64,000 bases of DNA, from the NCBI RefSeq assembly GCF_004519545.1, contig NZ_SDKM01000001.1, forward strand, positions 186,001 to 250,000. The letters run 5' to 3'. Both the position numbers and the translations under genes were made by a program. Positions 37,088 through 45,713 of the stretch are shown here, in pieces (the stretch's first letter is position 1; each line of letters opens with the position of its first letter). Source of the DNA: Nocardioides guangzhouensis. GTDB lineage: Bacteria; Actinomycetota; Actinomycetes; Propionibacteriales; Nocardioidaceae. The notes below the pieces were generated by a model, which searched no databases, had not been told where the DNA came from, and was given only the letters and a program-made list of their open reading frames with translations.

Positions 37088-37587
37088 CAGGTCGTCTCCT
37101 CGATCGGTTGGGTCCGTCCGGCCGGCGCCTTCTCGGCGGACGGGAAGAGCAGGGTGTCCAGGGCGAGCTTCGTGCGCGGCCGCCACACGAGGTACGCCGA
37201 GAGCAGCAGCAGGCCGGCGTCGCGGGCGATCTCCCACGGGTACTCCGACGACGCGCCCTCGCGGTAGCCGCCCCCGCCGAAGCAGCCGCACTCGATCTGG
37301 AGGCCGCGCGACCACGCCGACGCGATCCCCGCCACGAACGCCGCGAACAGCACCGCGGAGGCCACCGCCATCACGCGGGTGAGGAGGCCGAGCACGAGGC
37401 AGACGCCGACGACCACCTCGAGGACCGGCAGCACGTGGCCGACGGTCGGCACCACGGCCTCGGGCAGCAGGTCGTAGGCGCGGACCGCGCGCACGCTCGC
37501 GGCGGGGTCGGGCAGCTTCAGCAGGCCCGCGACGATCCAGACGCCGCCGACCACGAGACGGGCGGCCAGCCCGAACCAGACCTGCAT
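37087..37587 (-). CDS. MauE/DoxX-family redox-associated membrane protein
   Basis: A 166-residue four-helix membrane protein. The first helix holds LVVGGVWIVAGLLKLPDP, as in MauE/DoxX proteins, and the loop after helix 3 carries the cysteine pair IECGCFGGG. It likely passes electrons to or from the DsbA-like protein encoded downstream. The ATG at 37587 follows TACCGT by seven bases, a leaderless start, so the extra 22 codons upstream are not used. Confidence 0.85.
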   Translation of the reverse strand: MQVWFGLAARLVVGGVWIVAGLLKLPDPAASVRAVRAYDLLPEAVVPTVGHVLPVLEVVVGVCLVLGLLTRVMAVASAVLFAAFVAGIASAWSRGLQIECGCFGGGGYREGASSEYPWEIARDAGLLLLSAYLVWRPRTKLALDTLLFPSAEKAPAGRTQPIEETT

Positions 37588-37679
37588 GGCCGCCACGGTA
37601 CGTCGCCCGGCTGAGACGAACCTGAGCCGGACGGCACGCATCGAGGGGACCAACGACCCGACGAGTAGGGTGGCGAACC

Positions 37680-38318
37680 GTGAAGGAACGCCTGGTGTGG
37701 ATCGACTGCGAGATGACCGGACTCGACCTCGGGGCAGACGCCCTCATCGAGGTGGCGGCGCTGGTCACGGACTTCGACCTGAACGTGCTCGGTGACGGAG
37801 TGGACCTCATCATCAAGCCACCCGCCGGGGCGATCGAGCAGATGAACGACTACGTCCGCGAGATGCACACGACCTCCGGCCTGCTCGACGCGCTCGCCGA
37901 CGGCATCTCGATGGCCGAGGCCGAGAGCCAGGTCATGGACTACGTCCGCGAGCACTGCCCCGACGGCAGCCGCCCCCCACTGGCCGGCAACACCGTCGCC
38001 ACCGACCGCTCGTTCCTCGCCCGCGACATGCCCACGCTCGAGGCGTTCCTCCACTACCGCAATGTGGACGTCTCCTCGATCAAGGAGCTGGCCCGCCGCT
38101 GGTACCCCCGCGCGTACTACGCGTCCCCGCCCAAGCGCGGCAACCACCGGGCCCTGGCGGACATCCAGGAGAGCATCGAGGAGCTCCGCTACTACCGCGA
38201 GGCGGTGTTCGTCCCGGCCCCCGGACCCGACTCCGAGACGGTGCGCGCGATCGCCGCCCGGCACGGCGGTTCGCTGACCGGGATCAGCGACGACCCCGAT
38301 TCGCCGGACACCCCCTGA
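37680..38318 (+). CDS. orn: Oligoribonuclease
   Basis: A 212-residue DEDDh 3'-5' exonuclease that degrades 2-5 nt RNAs, including pGpG. Asp9 and Glu11 (WIDCEMTG), the Asp of [10 protein letters not shown], and the His/Asp of [15 protein letters not shown] are all present. The GTG at 37680 follows TAGGGT by eight bases. The tRNA-His gene lies 46 bp after its stop; orn next to this tRNA is a familiar actinobacterial arrangement. Confidence 0.96.
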   Translation: MKERLVWIDCEMTGLDLGADALIEVAALVTDFDLNVLGDGVDLIIKPPAGAIEQMNDYVREMHTTSGLLDALADGISMAEAESQVMDYVREHCPDGSRPPLAGNTVATDRSFLARDMPTLEAFLHYRNVDVSSIKELARRWYPRAYYASPPKRGNHRALADIQESIEELRYYREAVFVPAPGPDSETVRAIAARHGGSLTGISDDPDSPDTP

Positions 38319-38363
38319 GTGCCGTTACACTCGTCCCCGGTCCGACGCCCTGCGTCGGCCCGT

Positions 38364-38440
38364 GGTGGGTATAGCTCAGCTGGTAGAGCGCTGCGTTGTG
38401 GTCGCAGATGTCGCGGGTTCGAGTCCCGTTACTCACCCCA
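38364..38440 (+). tRNA. tRNA-His (GTG anticodon)
   Basis: A full cloverleaf is readable: acceptor GTGGGTA (38365-38371) with TACTCAC (38430-38436), the extra 5' G at 38364 typical of tRNA-His facing C73, anticodon stem CTGCG/CGCAG with loop TTGTGGT (anticodon GTG), T-arm GGTTCGAGTCC, and an encoded CCA. It serves as the probable integration site of the neighbouring element. Confidence 0.95.
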
Positions 38441-38496
38441 ACACGATCGAGCCCCTGACCTGCGGCAACGCGGTCAGGGGCTCGACGCTTTCCGGG
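38434..38496 (+). other. Left attachment-site candidate (attL), tRNA 3' end plus terminator
   Basis: The stretch from the tRNA CACCCC end through the hairpin recurs at 58569-58630 with four substitutions and three single-base indels. The longest exact block is AACGCGGTCAGGGGCTCG (38467-38484). The integrase gene begins 119 bp later. Confidence 0.5.
38448..38484 (+). terminator. Terminator hairpin after tRNA-His
   Basis: Arms CGAGCCCCTGACC (38448-38460) and GGTCAGGGGCTCG (38472-38484) pair over 13 bases around an 11-base loop, just after the CCA end. Confidence 0.8.
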
Positions 38497-38522
38497 AGTG
38501 CCCCCCAGATTGGGGGGCACTC
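38496..38522. repeat. 12-bp perfect inverted repeat upstream of the integrase
   Basis: Arms GAGTGCCCCCCA (38496-38507) and TGGGGGGCACTC (38511-38522) surround GAT. It lies between the att candidate and the integrase start. It may be an integrase arm site, an operator or part of a terminator. Confidence 0.7.
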
Positions 38523-38614
38523 TGGGGGGCAGTGGCGGGGTGATTGCACAGCGGGAACGCCCGCGCACCGTCAGGCCGGTCAACCCAACCGACCGACACG
38601 ACGGAGCACCCACC

Positions 38615-40021
38615 ATGTGGATCGAGAAGCGCGGCCAGCAGCACCGGGTCTACTGGCGCAACCGCAGCCAGGACGGCCCCAGGAAGCCGTATGAGCCGTT
38701 CGGTACCCAGGCGCAGGCCGAGACGTTCATGACCTTGGCCCGGGCCAGCAGCCTGCTGGGGGCGCTGGAGTACCTGCAGAACCCGACGCCCGAGGGCCTC
38801 CTCCGACTGCTGGGCAAGCCGGTCCGCCCGGCCGCTGCCCCCTCGACGACGGACCTGGCCGTCACCGGGATCACGCCACCCCCGCCCGGGGCCGGCGCCC
38901 GGCTCGAAGCCCGGGTCGACGTCACCTTCGAGCACCTGTGGATGACCTTCCTCAAGCAGCAGCGCCACCTCGAGGAGACCACCATCGACCTCTACGAGGA
39001 GTACGGCAAAAACCACTTCCTGCCGTTCTTCGAGGGCCTGGACATCGGGCTCATCCAACGCACTCCCCCACTCCGCCCCTCGGACGCGATCCCCGGGGCC
39101 GTCTACGTGGACGACTGGGTGCAGGAGATGCTGAAGAAGGAGAAGCGGAACAACGCCGGTCGCCCGCGCCCGGGCACGGTGCTGTCCATCAAGTTCATCA
39201 CGAACGCCCTCACGGTGCTCGCTCAGGCGTTCGACGTGGCGTTGCAGGCGCGTCCCGCGGCGCTGCTTCAGGTGAACCCCGCGCGAGAGATCCGGCTCCC
39301 GAAGCAGGACCGCCGCGAGATGTTCTTCCTCGAGGACGGGGCCACCTACGACCGGCTCCGCTCGGCCATCCACGAGCACTTCCGCCCGCTGCTGGACTTC
39401 CTCGTCGGGACCGGTGCCCGGTTCGGCGAGGCGGCCGGACTCCTCGCGCGACACGTCCACCTCGACGTCGAACGCCCCTACATCGAGATCCGCCTGGTGT
39501 TGAAGTGGGCCCGCAAGCGCTGGAAGCTCGGACGCCCCAAGACGCGCTCGTCCGTCCGGCGCATCTCGCTCTCGCCCAAGCTGGTTGCCTTGCTGCGCCC
39601 GCTGGTGGCGGAGAAGACCGGGGACGACCACGTGTTCACCATGGTCGAGGGCGGGCCCATGCACCACGGCAACTTCACGAACCGATACTTCAGGCCGGCC
39701 GTGAAGGCGGCCGGCGGGAAGGTGCCCAGCCGCCTGCGGATCCACGACCTTCGGCACACGCACGCAGCCTGGCTGCTCAGTGACGGCGTTCCGGTGTTCG
39801 TCGTGCAGCGGCGACTCGGGCACAGCAACAGCGGCACGACCCAGGACATCTACGGCCACCTGACCCCGGAGGCAGACGACCACACGCTGGCCCTGGTGGA
39901 CCGGCGGCTCCCGGACGTGCTGTGCCGCGACGAGGATGAAGCACGAGTCATCAAGCTCACCAAGAGGGAGAGCGCCCTCCCCGAGTTCGACGTCGATGAC
40001 GACGACGATCTGGCGGCATGA
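38615..40021 (+). CDS. Tyrosine recombinase/phage integrase
   Basis: A 468-residue site-specific recombinase. The N-terminal AP2-like arm-binding region (WIEKRGQQHRVYWRN) and SAM-like core-binding domain (FEHLWMTFLKQQRHLEETTI) precede the catalytic domain. Catalytic residues are Arg269 (TGARFGE), the Lys of GRPKTRSSVR, His377 and Arg380 (HDLRHTH), the His of RRLGHSN and Tyr413 (QDIYGHL). The ATG has GGAG ten bases upstream. Its position next to tRNA-His fits integration at that tRNA. An acidic C-terminal tail is present. Confidence 0.93.
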   Translation: MWIEKRGQQHRVYWRNRSQDGPRKPYEPFGTQAQAETFMTLARASSLLGALEYLQNPTPEGLLRLLGKPVRPAAAPSTTDLAVTGITPPPPGAGARLEARVDVTFEHLWMTFLKQQRHLEETTIDLYEEYGKNHFLPFFEGLDIGLIQRTPPLRPSDAIPGAVYVDDWVQEMLKKEKRNNAGRPRPGTVLSIKFITNALTVLAQAFDVALQARPAALLQVNPAREIRLPKQDRREMFFLEDGATYDRLRSAIHEHFRPLLDFLVGTGARFGEAAGLLARHVHLDVERPYIEIRLVLKWARKRWKLGRPKTRSSVRRISLSPKLVALLRPLVAEKTGDDHVFTMVEGGPMHHGNFTNRYFRPAVKAAGGKVPSRLRIHDLRHTHAAWLLSDGVPVFVVQRRLGHSNSGTTQDIYGHLTPEADDHTLALVDRRLPDVLCRDEDEARVIKLTKRESALPEFDVDDDDDLAA

Positions 40022-40071
40022 GCTGCCACCGGGCACTGGCGCGGCCGGGCGCCGGCCGGCCGGCCGCAAGG

Positions 40072-40695
40072 CTACCGGCTGCCCGGGAAGTTCCATCCGA
40101 AGTGGCTGCGCATCCCCTCACCGAGGCTCCACAGTGAGCGCCCGAAGATGCGCTGGCTGGGGTCGGTCGAGCTGGCGCAGCTGTCCAGAAGCACCGCCGT
40201 CAGAAGCCAGCGGGCGGACAGTTCGAGGTACCCCATGTCCTCGACGGAGAACTCGGCGGCCGGGTCGTGTTTGAGCCGGTTGTTGCAGTCCCAGACCCGG
40301 TCAGCCCACTGGTCTCGGTCCCCGACCCAGTCCTCGAATGCGTCGCTGACCCGGTCCGCCAGGGCAACGGGTACCGCGAAGCCCTTGATTCCCTCGGCCC
40401 ACGGGTGCGCCCGGGCCTGGGAGGAGACCCAGTACTCCATGGCAGCACATGTGGCCAGCAGACGGGACTCCTGGGTCTGGCCGTCGAACAGCCGGTGGTT
40501 GACGATGGGGGCCGCGGCGCGTCGATGGCGCAGGCACAGGGTTATCCAGTGGCCAACCCCCTCGGGCCCGCCGATGTCACCGAGCTCGAACACGGCCGGT
40601 TCCCATGCTGGAGGTTCGCGACCGTCAGCGACGGTTACCGCGTCCCAGAGTTCCGCCCAGTCGCCGTCGACCACCAGGCGGGCGCGCCCGGACAC
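40072..40695 (-). CDS. HEPN-like (ApeA C-terminal type) protein, possibly 5'-truncated
   Basis: A 207-residue reading. The C-terminal half is helical and carries WADRVWDCNNRLKHDP followed by LELSARWLLTAVLLDSC, resembling the HEPN domain that ends ApeA-type anti-phage proteins; Arg-Leu-Lys-His would be the degenerate RNase motif. The frame stays open and protein-like upstream of the GTG (LLSLAHRHDLKAVSG). The start is therefore uncertain and the gene may be the tail of a longer one. The broken GIY-YIG gene lies directly upstream in another frame. Confidence 0.5.
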   Translation of the reverse strand: MSGRARLVVDGDWAELWDAVTVADGREPPAWEPAVFELGDIGGPEGVGHWITLCLRHRRAAAPIVNHRLFDGQTQESRLLATCAAMEYWVSSQARAHPWAEGIKGFAVPVALADRVSDAFEDWVGDRDQWADRVWDCNNRLKHDPAAEFSVEDMGYLELSARWLLTAVLLDSCASSTDPSQRIFGRSLWSLGEGMRSHFGWNFPGSR

Positions 40696-40699
40696 AGCC

Positions 40700-41092
40700 T
40701 TGAGGTCATGCCTGTGTGCGAGTGACAGCAGCGCGTGCGCGGCCCCTTCTCGCGCAGCGCGACGAGTTGGGACTCGACCCAGTCGGGGTCGGCCAGAGCA
40801 CGGTCGAGTGCGGCCTCGCCGAAGCCACTGACCGCACCCTTGCCGGTGCGGTAGACGTTGAGCCGGCCGTAGAGACCCTGCGGTCGGCCGGACCCGGCAC
40901 GCGATGGGCCATGCCGACGTACCGGATGACCCCAGTGTCCGGCTCTCGAAGCAGGTACACCCCAGGCTCGCGGGGAGCCTGTGCGAGCGCGGTGGCGAAC
41001 GGCGCCCACCCCGACCACTCGGCGAGGTCTGCCACCGCGCGGTAGGCGTCGACCAGTGCAGGCTCGCGTACGGAGAGGTGCAACCACGTCAT
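40700..41092 (-). pseudogene. Frameshifted GIY-YIG-like nuclease gene
   Basis: The frame from the ATG at 41092 reads LAEWSGWAPFATAL then PGVYLLREPDTGVIRYVGMA, a GIY-YIG-like start. It then degenerates. The expected continuation (AGSGRPQGLYGRLNVYRTG, FGEAALDRALADPDWVE) is in a different frame from about 40905 downward, so one indel separates the halves. The ATG is six bases from CAGACT, indicating that the promoter is still recognisable. The product would be an incomplete nuclease. Confidence 0.6.
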
Positions 41093-41155
41093 ACGACCAG
41101 TCTGTGACGCACCACCCTCAATGCAGGTGACAGTCCGCCCCGCACGGTGACTGGC

Positions 41156-41515
41156 ATGACAAGACACCTTGACGGACAACCCACCCTGACGGACTTGGCA
41201 CGACAGTTCGAGACGGCGTCGGATCCCCTCGAGCGGCTCGGCTGCATCCGGCTCCTCCGGGAGGCGCTGAAGGGCGCTGAGGAGACGACGGTGCAGGCGG
41301 CCCGGACTGCCGACGCGTCGTGGGCAGCAATCGGTGAGTGCCTTGGCGTCTCCAAGCAGGCAGCGGCCCAGCGGTTCGCGATCCGGCCCGAGCCCACCGC
41401 GACGTTGGCGGGCGAGACTCCCGAGTCCCCTCGTCGACGGACGGGGAGCAACGTCTGGGAGGTCACGTCGCCCGGTGGGCGCACGCTGCTCCGCATCCGT
41501 CGAGTAGCCCGATGA
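41156..41515 (+). CDS. Small helix-turn-helix protein
   Basis: A 119-residue protein. The middle region (GAEETTVQAARTADASWAAIG, abbreviated to its ASWAAIGECLGVSKQAAAQRF core) is a typical helix-turn-helix for choosing DNA, followed by a basic C-terminus. The ATG at 41156 follows CACGGT by seven bases; a GTG at 41147 is possible. It is divergent from the GIY-YIG remnant and convergent with the nuclease-like gene. It may regulate the neighbouring genes. Confidence 0.7.
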   Translation: MTRHLDGQPTLTDLARQFETASDPLERLGCIRLLREALKGAEETTVQAARTADASWAAIGECLGVSKQAAAQRFAIRPEPTATLAGETPESPRRRTGSNVWEVTSPGGRTLLRIRRVAR

Positions 41516-41532
41516 TCCTGCCTGCACAAGAA

Positions 41533-41566
41533 GGTGAGGAGGAGCGCAACTGCGCTCCTCCTCACC
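41533..41566. terminator. Bidirectional terminator between convergent genes
   Basis: Arms GGTGAGGAGGAGCGCA (41533-41548) and TGCGCTCCTCCTCACC (41551-41566) are perfect complements over 16 bases. They lie in the 53-bp gap between the ends of the helix-turn-helix and nuclease-like genes. Confidence 0.85.
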
Positions 41567-41568
41567 GT

Positions 41569-42870
41569 TCACGGGTGTAGCAGGGTGATGCCTTCGGTGA
41601 GGGTGTCCCTCACCTTCTGCTGGGTCTGGCGACCGACGGCGATCAGCTTCTCGAGCGCCTTCTGCGCCTGGACCGCCAGTCGACCGACTTCGTCGAGCTC
41701 GGCGATGCCAGCCAACGCGATGCTCAACCGCGCCTCGATCTGCGCAAGGTCGATCTCGGCGTCGTCGTCCTGGCGGACGGTCAACATGGCTACCTGCTCG
41801 CGGAGCAGCAGATAGATGAGCGAGACGGTCTCCGGGTCCTCAGCAGCCACGACGTAGGCGCAACTGTCGACCCGGGCGAACACGCCGCCTCCGGGAACCT
41901 CGGCACGGGTGGGCACGAGAACGAGTCCGCCGGCGGCGTCTCGCACTCGGCACCCAGTGGCCACTTCGTCGCGGTAGGCCTTTGCCGAGAGCGATCTTGA
42001 GCGCAGCTTGGCCTCCAGGACGATGCGCACTCTGCGGCCGTGTCCGGTTATCGAGGGCGACAGGGTGGCAACCCCATCGCCCGTTCGGCGGGTGGTTCCG
42101 ACGCCGGGCTGGCCGCCGGTCGGCTCGAACATGTCCCCGGCGGCGGTGACAACCTCCTGGCACAGGGCCATGGCTTCGTCCTCGTTCGCGGCCCCGATTG
42201 CTCGGCTGCTCTTCGCGCCGGCTGTCTTGGCCACCTGAGCAGCCTCGACCAGGCTGCGTACGAGTGCGAGCTGTTCGCCCAGCTCTCGGCGGGTGCCGTT
42301 GAGCTCCTCGAGCAGGTCCTGGCGCAGCATCCGCACCGGGCCTTCGCGGTCGAGGGAGAGCGCGTCTCGAACGGAGTCCGAGTGCCGGGCCAGGGCTGTA
42401 GTGAGCTCCTGCATCCCGGCCGCCTGGACCGCACGAGCGGCCTCGACCACGGTGGCTCGGACGTTCCCGGCCTGGCCACTGAGGGCGGCTTCAACCTGCG
42501 CGGGCAGGTTCTCCAGGACCAAGCTCGCGGTGCGAGCGACGGTCTCCTCGCCGGCCTTCAGCCGGGTCAGGGTCTGGTCGAGGCTCGCAAGGGCCGCTTC
42601 GGACTTGGCGTCCACCCGGTCCGCGAACGTGTCCAAGGTGCGGGTGAGAGAGCCGGTGTCGATCCCGGCGGTGCCCATGGACAACGCCACGAGACCGACC
42701 GGGAGCGCACGGCGTACCAGGTCCGCCGCTGCCTCGGGGCCATGGTCGGTCAGCTGGCTTCGGACGAAGGACGCGGCCTCGCCGTGGGTGACGGTGAGGT
42801 CGTGGATGACCAAGATCTCCCCGGTCACGGTGACCGGGGTGGCCCCGTTGGGGATCTGGGAGACACTCAC
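41569..42870 (-). CDS. Coiled-coil protein with RmuC/DUF2130-like nuclease core
   Basis: A 433-residue protein. Residues about 60-240 are alanine/leucine/glutamate-rich and predicted helical or coiled coil (TRTLDTFADRVDAKSEAALA, abbreviated). They are followed by a mixed alpha/beta domain with RRVRIVLEAKLRSRS near residue 283 (a Glu-x-Lys pair as in PD-(D/E)xK nucleases) and LVLVPTRAEVPGGGVFARVD. The layout of coiled coil then E-x-K domain resembles RmuC and DUF2130. The GTG at 42870 overlaps the small upstream gene by 4 bp and follows GGAGGTG. A DNA-restricting role is inferred. Confidence 0.6.
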   Translation of the reverse strand: MSVSQIPNGATPVTVTGEILVIHDLTVTHGEAASFVRSQLTDHGPEAAADLVRRALPVGLVALSMGTAGIDTGSLTRTLDTFADRVDAKSEAALASLDQTLTRLKAGEETVARTASLVLENLPAQVEAALSGQAGNVRATVVEAARAVQAAGMQELTTALARHSDSVRDALSLDREGPVRMLRQDLLEELNGTRRELGEQLALVRSLVEAAQVAKTAGAKSSRAIGAANEDEAMALCQEVVTAAGDMFEPTGGQPGVGTTRRTGDGVATLSPSITGHGRRVRIVLEAKLRSRSLSAKAYRDEVATGCRVRDAAGGLVLVPTRAEVPGGGVFARVDSCAYVVAAEDPETVSLIYLLLREQVAMLTVRQDDDAEIDLAQIEARLSIALAGIAELDEVGRLAVQAQKALEKLIAVGRQTQQKVRDTLTEGITLLHP

Positions 42871-43229
42871 CGTGCACCTCCGACGGCCGCCGGGAGCGGC
42901 AGGTCGGCGGGGAGGCCCAGGCGAGCCTTTCGGCAGATCAGGCAGGTCTCTGGTGGTGTCTCGGACTGGTGGAGCAGGCCGGCCTCCCAGACCCACAGCT
43001 CGGCCAGGAGGGCGTCGCTGTTGGGGAGTCGGTCGGTGATGGTGTCCTCGACCTGGAGCTGCAGGTTGCGCAGCGCTTCTTCGTCGGTGCTTCGGTGAGC
43101 GGCCGCGGACGCGAGGCGCTGGGTGAGCTCCACCCACAGTCGCAGGAGGCGTGCTGCCTCCCGGTCGTACGGCGGGGTGGGGTTGGCAGCCTGTGCGGGC
43201 ACGGGCTGCGGCTGGGTTGTTGATGTCAC
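42867..43229 (-). CDS. Small partner of the coiled-coil nuclease-like protein
   Basis: A 120-residue protein of unknown family. A Pro-rich start is followed by a helical middle (LLRLWVELTQRLASAAAHR, LRNLQLQVEDTITDRL) and a C-terminal Cys pair in ETCLICRKARLGL. GGAGGG precedes the GTG at 43229. Its stop overlaps the start of the coiled-coil nuclease-like gene, so the two are made in fixed order and probably act together. Nothing more can be said from sequence. Confidence 0.6.
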   Translation of the reverse strand: MTSTTQPQPVPAQAANPTPPYDREAARLLRLWVELTQRLASAAAHRSTDEEALRNLQLQVEDTITDRLPNSDALLAELWVWEAGLLHQSETPPETCLICRKARLGLPADLPLPAAVGGAR

Positions 43230-43456
43230 GGGGACCCTCCAGCGGGTTCGGCCGCAGCGGTAGGGGCCGGATGCCCCCACCGTCAGCGGGGGCTCTGTTG
43301 TGTGGCCCACCACCCACCTTCGAGGCGCTGCCCTGTCCCCCAAGCGGATTACCCCGCCAGATCTTTCGAGGCCCATTGCCGTACGGCGGGCACCACGGAC
43401 GGTTCGAGATCGCCGCGCTAGCGGTCCGATCACATCCGCCAACAGAAGGATCCGCC

Positions 43457-43621
43457 TTGAACACCGAACCGGCCCCCAACGAGATCGCCGTCGTCGTACG
43501 TCTCCCCCGGGAGCTGCGCGACGCCCTGAAGGAGCGCGCCGCGCTCGAGGACCGTTCGGTCGCCTCGCTCCTTCGCCGCGCCGCACGCACCTACCTGCAG
43601 GACGCGGAGTCCATCCCATGA
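43457..43621 (+). CDS. Ribbon-helix-helix (CopG-like) regulator
   Basis: A 54-residue protein starting at a TTG that follows AAGGA by seven bases. The IAVVVRLPRELRDALKERA strand-helix and EDRSVASLLRRAARTYLQ second helix are a standard ribbon-helix-helix DNA-binding fold. It overlaps the primase gene by 4 bp (ATGA) and is the likely repressor of that unit or a copy-control protein. Confidence 0.75.
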   Translation: MNTEPAPNEIAVVVRLPRELRDALKERAALEDRSVASLLRRAARTYLQDAESIP

Positions 43622-45150
43622 GCACCGAGCCAGGTCCCCAAGGACTCGAGGACGCACGGGTCGAACGCGTGCCGACCGGTGCGGAGGTCGACGTCGCGGA
43701 CCCGGCGCTGCTCACCGAAGAGCAGTACACCGCGGTGGCACTCACGACCTCGGGCTATCGGCCCACGGAGTACGGGAACGCGCAGCGGCTGGCCGTCCTC
43801 TTCGGCGGTGACGTTCGCTGGGTTCCGGAGGAGAAGCGCTGGTACGTGTGGACCGGCCGGCACTGGGCCCCAGACGCGACCGGGGAGCTGATGCGACGGG
43901 CGAAGACCGTGGCACGACTCCTGTGGCACGAGGTGCCGCATGTCAGCTTCGATGACCGTCGCGTATGGCTCCTCCACGGCCGCAAGTCGGAGACCAAGCG
44001 CGGGCTCCAGGCCATGATCGACCTGGCGGCGTCAGAGAAGCTCCACACCGAGGACGAGCAGGAGCTCACCCTGACCTGCACGGCGGCCAGCTTCGACCAG
44101 GACCGACACCTGCTCAACTGCACGAACGGCACGTTGAACCTCGAGACCGGCGTGCTCTCGCCACATCGACGCACCGACATGCAGCGCCGCATCACCCTGG
44201 TGCCGTACGAGGCAGACGCCCGCTCAGCGGATTGGGAGGCCTTTCTCCGACAGACCACAGGGGGAGACCAGGAGCTCATCGACTACCTCCAGTTGCTTGC
44301 GGGAGCGACGCTGCTCGGGAGCAACCGCTACGACATCCTCCCCGTCATCTTCGGGCCCCAAGGGAGCGGCAAGAGCACGTTCATCCAGGCGCTGGTCGCC
44401 CCGCTCGGACGGCAGTTCGCCGGCACCGCCAGCCTGGAGACGTTCGCGGAGCGTCGCGCGACGAGCGCCGCCCGGGATGACCTCGCCCGGCTCGAAGGGC
44501 TGCGCATGGTCGCCTGTGTGGAAGGGGAACGCAACCACACGCTCGCGGCCGGGCTGGTCAAGCAGATCACCGGCGGCGATGAGGTCGCGGCGCGCCGCCT
44601 CTACGCCAGCACCACCACCTGGACGCCGGAGTTCACCCTCTGGATGGCAGTGAACGAGCGGCCCCGGTTGCACGAGGACGAGGAAGGGATGTTCCGGCGT
44701 GTGAAGGCTATCCCCTTCGAGAACCAGGTCATCCACATGGACCCCACGCTCCGCGAGCGCCTCAGCGACCCGCACAATGCTGGTCCAGCTGTTCTCGCCT
44801 GGGCGGTCGCCGGCGCCCTCCAGCTCGCGCGGGATGGGCACCTCATCGACCCTCAGGTCGTGGTGGAGGCGACCGAGGAGTACCGCGACGAACGGGCGCC
44901 CACGGCCTTCGATGCCTGGCTCGAGGAGTGCTGCCGGCGTGTACCGGATGACGTCAGGACGCCCAACCCTGACCTCCGCGCTTCCTACATGAAGTGGTGT
45001 CACGAGTCCGGCACGACACCGGTCAGCGCCAAAGCGTGGGGCACCAACATGGGACGGCACTTCACGGTCGCCCGCACCAGCACGACCCGGTTCTACCGGG
45101 GCGTGACATTGCTCGAGGGCGAACCGGCTGATGACAGCTCCACGCCGTAG
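43618..45150 (+). CDS. P4/D5-type phage or plasmid primase-helicase
   Basis: A 510-residue replication protein. A D5_N-like N-terminus (AQRLAVLFGGDVRWVPEEKRW, shortened to RWVPEEKRWYVWTGRHW) precedes a SF3 helicase domain with Walker A FGPQGSGKST (about 245-254), the motif RLEGLRMVACVEGE, and FTLWMAVNERPRL plus the EEGMFRRVKAIPF arginine region. A winged-helix C-terminus follows. It would allow autonomous replication of the excised element. It is coupled to the ribbon-helix-helix gene. Confidence 0.88.
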   Translation: MSTEPGPQGLEDARVERVPTGAEVDVADPALLTEEQYTAVALTTSGYRPTEYGNAQRLAVLFGGDVRWVPEEKRWYVWTGRHWAPDATGELMRRAKTVARLLWHEVPHVSFDDRRVWLLHGRKSETKRGLQAMIDLAASEKLHTEDEQELTLTCTAASFDQDRHLLNCTNGTLNLETGVLSPHRRTDMQRRITLVPYEADARSADWEAFLRQTTGGDQELIDYLQLLAGATLLGSNRYDILPVIFGPQGSGKSTFIQALVAPLGRQFAGTASLETFAERRATSAARDDLARLEGLRMVACVEGERNHTLAAGLVKQITGGDEVAARRLYASTTTWTPEFTLWMAVNERPRLHEDEEGMFRRVKAIPFENQVIHMDPTLRERLSDPHNAGPAVLAWAVAGALQLARDGHLIDPQVVVEATEEYRDERAPTAFDAWLEECCRRVPDDVRTPNPDLRASYMKWCHESGTTPVSAKAWGTNMGRHFTVARTSTTRFYRGVTLLEGEPADDSSTP

Positions 45151-45575
45151 GCGCGAGCTGCGTCTAGCAGGCGCACGAGGTATCGGTGTGTCTCCATGAT
45201 GAGGATGAGGCAACCGCTCTCGGTGAACGCCCCCTCCCGGGCCGGTCCAGACGACGACCGCGGGTGCAGGCCGTAGTTGCGCAGGTCCCGCAGGTAGGAA
45301 GCATGTGCGAACAGCTCGTCGGCGGTGGTCGCCATCCGGGGGGCTCCTCGCAGTCTCTCGACCACGCGCTTGATCAGGCGCCCAGCGGCATCTTCGCCGA
45401 GAGCCTTTGCAACCGAGGTGTCGTCCTGCATCGCCTCCCCGAGCGTGAACCAGGCCGCTTCGCTGGCCGCGCCGGCCATGTTCACCGCCGCCAGGTACAG
45501 CCCTCGTCGGTGCGCCTCAAGGACCTCCCTGAAGCACCTCTCTCCCCTGTCGCCGAGCAGGAGGGCTAAGTCCAC
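45093..45575 (-). CDS. HEPN-like protein, start uncertain
   Basis: A 160-residue helical protein (RCFREVLEAHRRGLYLAAVN, AASEAAWFTLGEAM) with the HEPN RNase motif in YLRDLRNYGLHPRSS: Arg-Asn-x3-His. The reading frame remains open and protein-like for at least 35 codons upstream (RIAEAYRLGRRLLDDPAW) without a good ATG or GTG, so the true start may lie further up or be lost. The 3' end overlaps the primase gene on the other strand. It fits the RNase toxin or defence group by motif only. Confidence 0.55.
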   Translation of the reverse strand: MDLALLLGDRGERCFREVLEAHRRGLYLAAVNMAGAASEAAWFTLGEAMQDDTSVAKALGEDAAGRLIKRVVERLRGAPRMATTADELFAHASYLRDLRNYGLHPRSSSGPAREGAFTESGCLILIMETHRYLVRLLDAARAYGVELSSAGSPSSNVTPR

Positions 45576-45713
45576 CGACGTCAGGCTGAATCGGACTGCA
45601 CGCCAGGCCGGATCGTCCAGAAGGCGCCGGCCCAGCCGGTATGCCTCGGCGATCCGCGGCCGTGCCAGGGCAACTGCTCCCCGCCCCGGGTTCCCCCTCC
45701 GCCGGGGGCCAGG

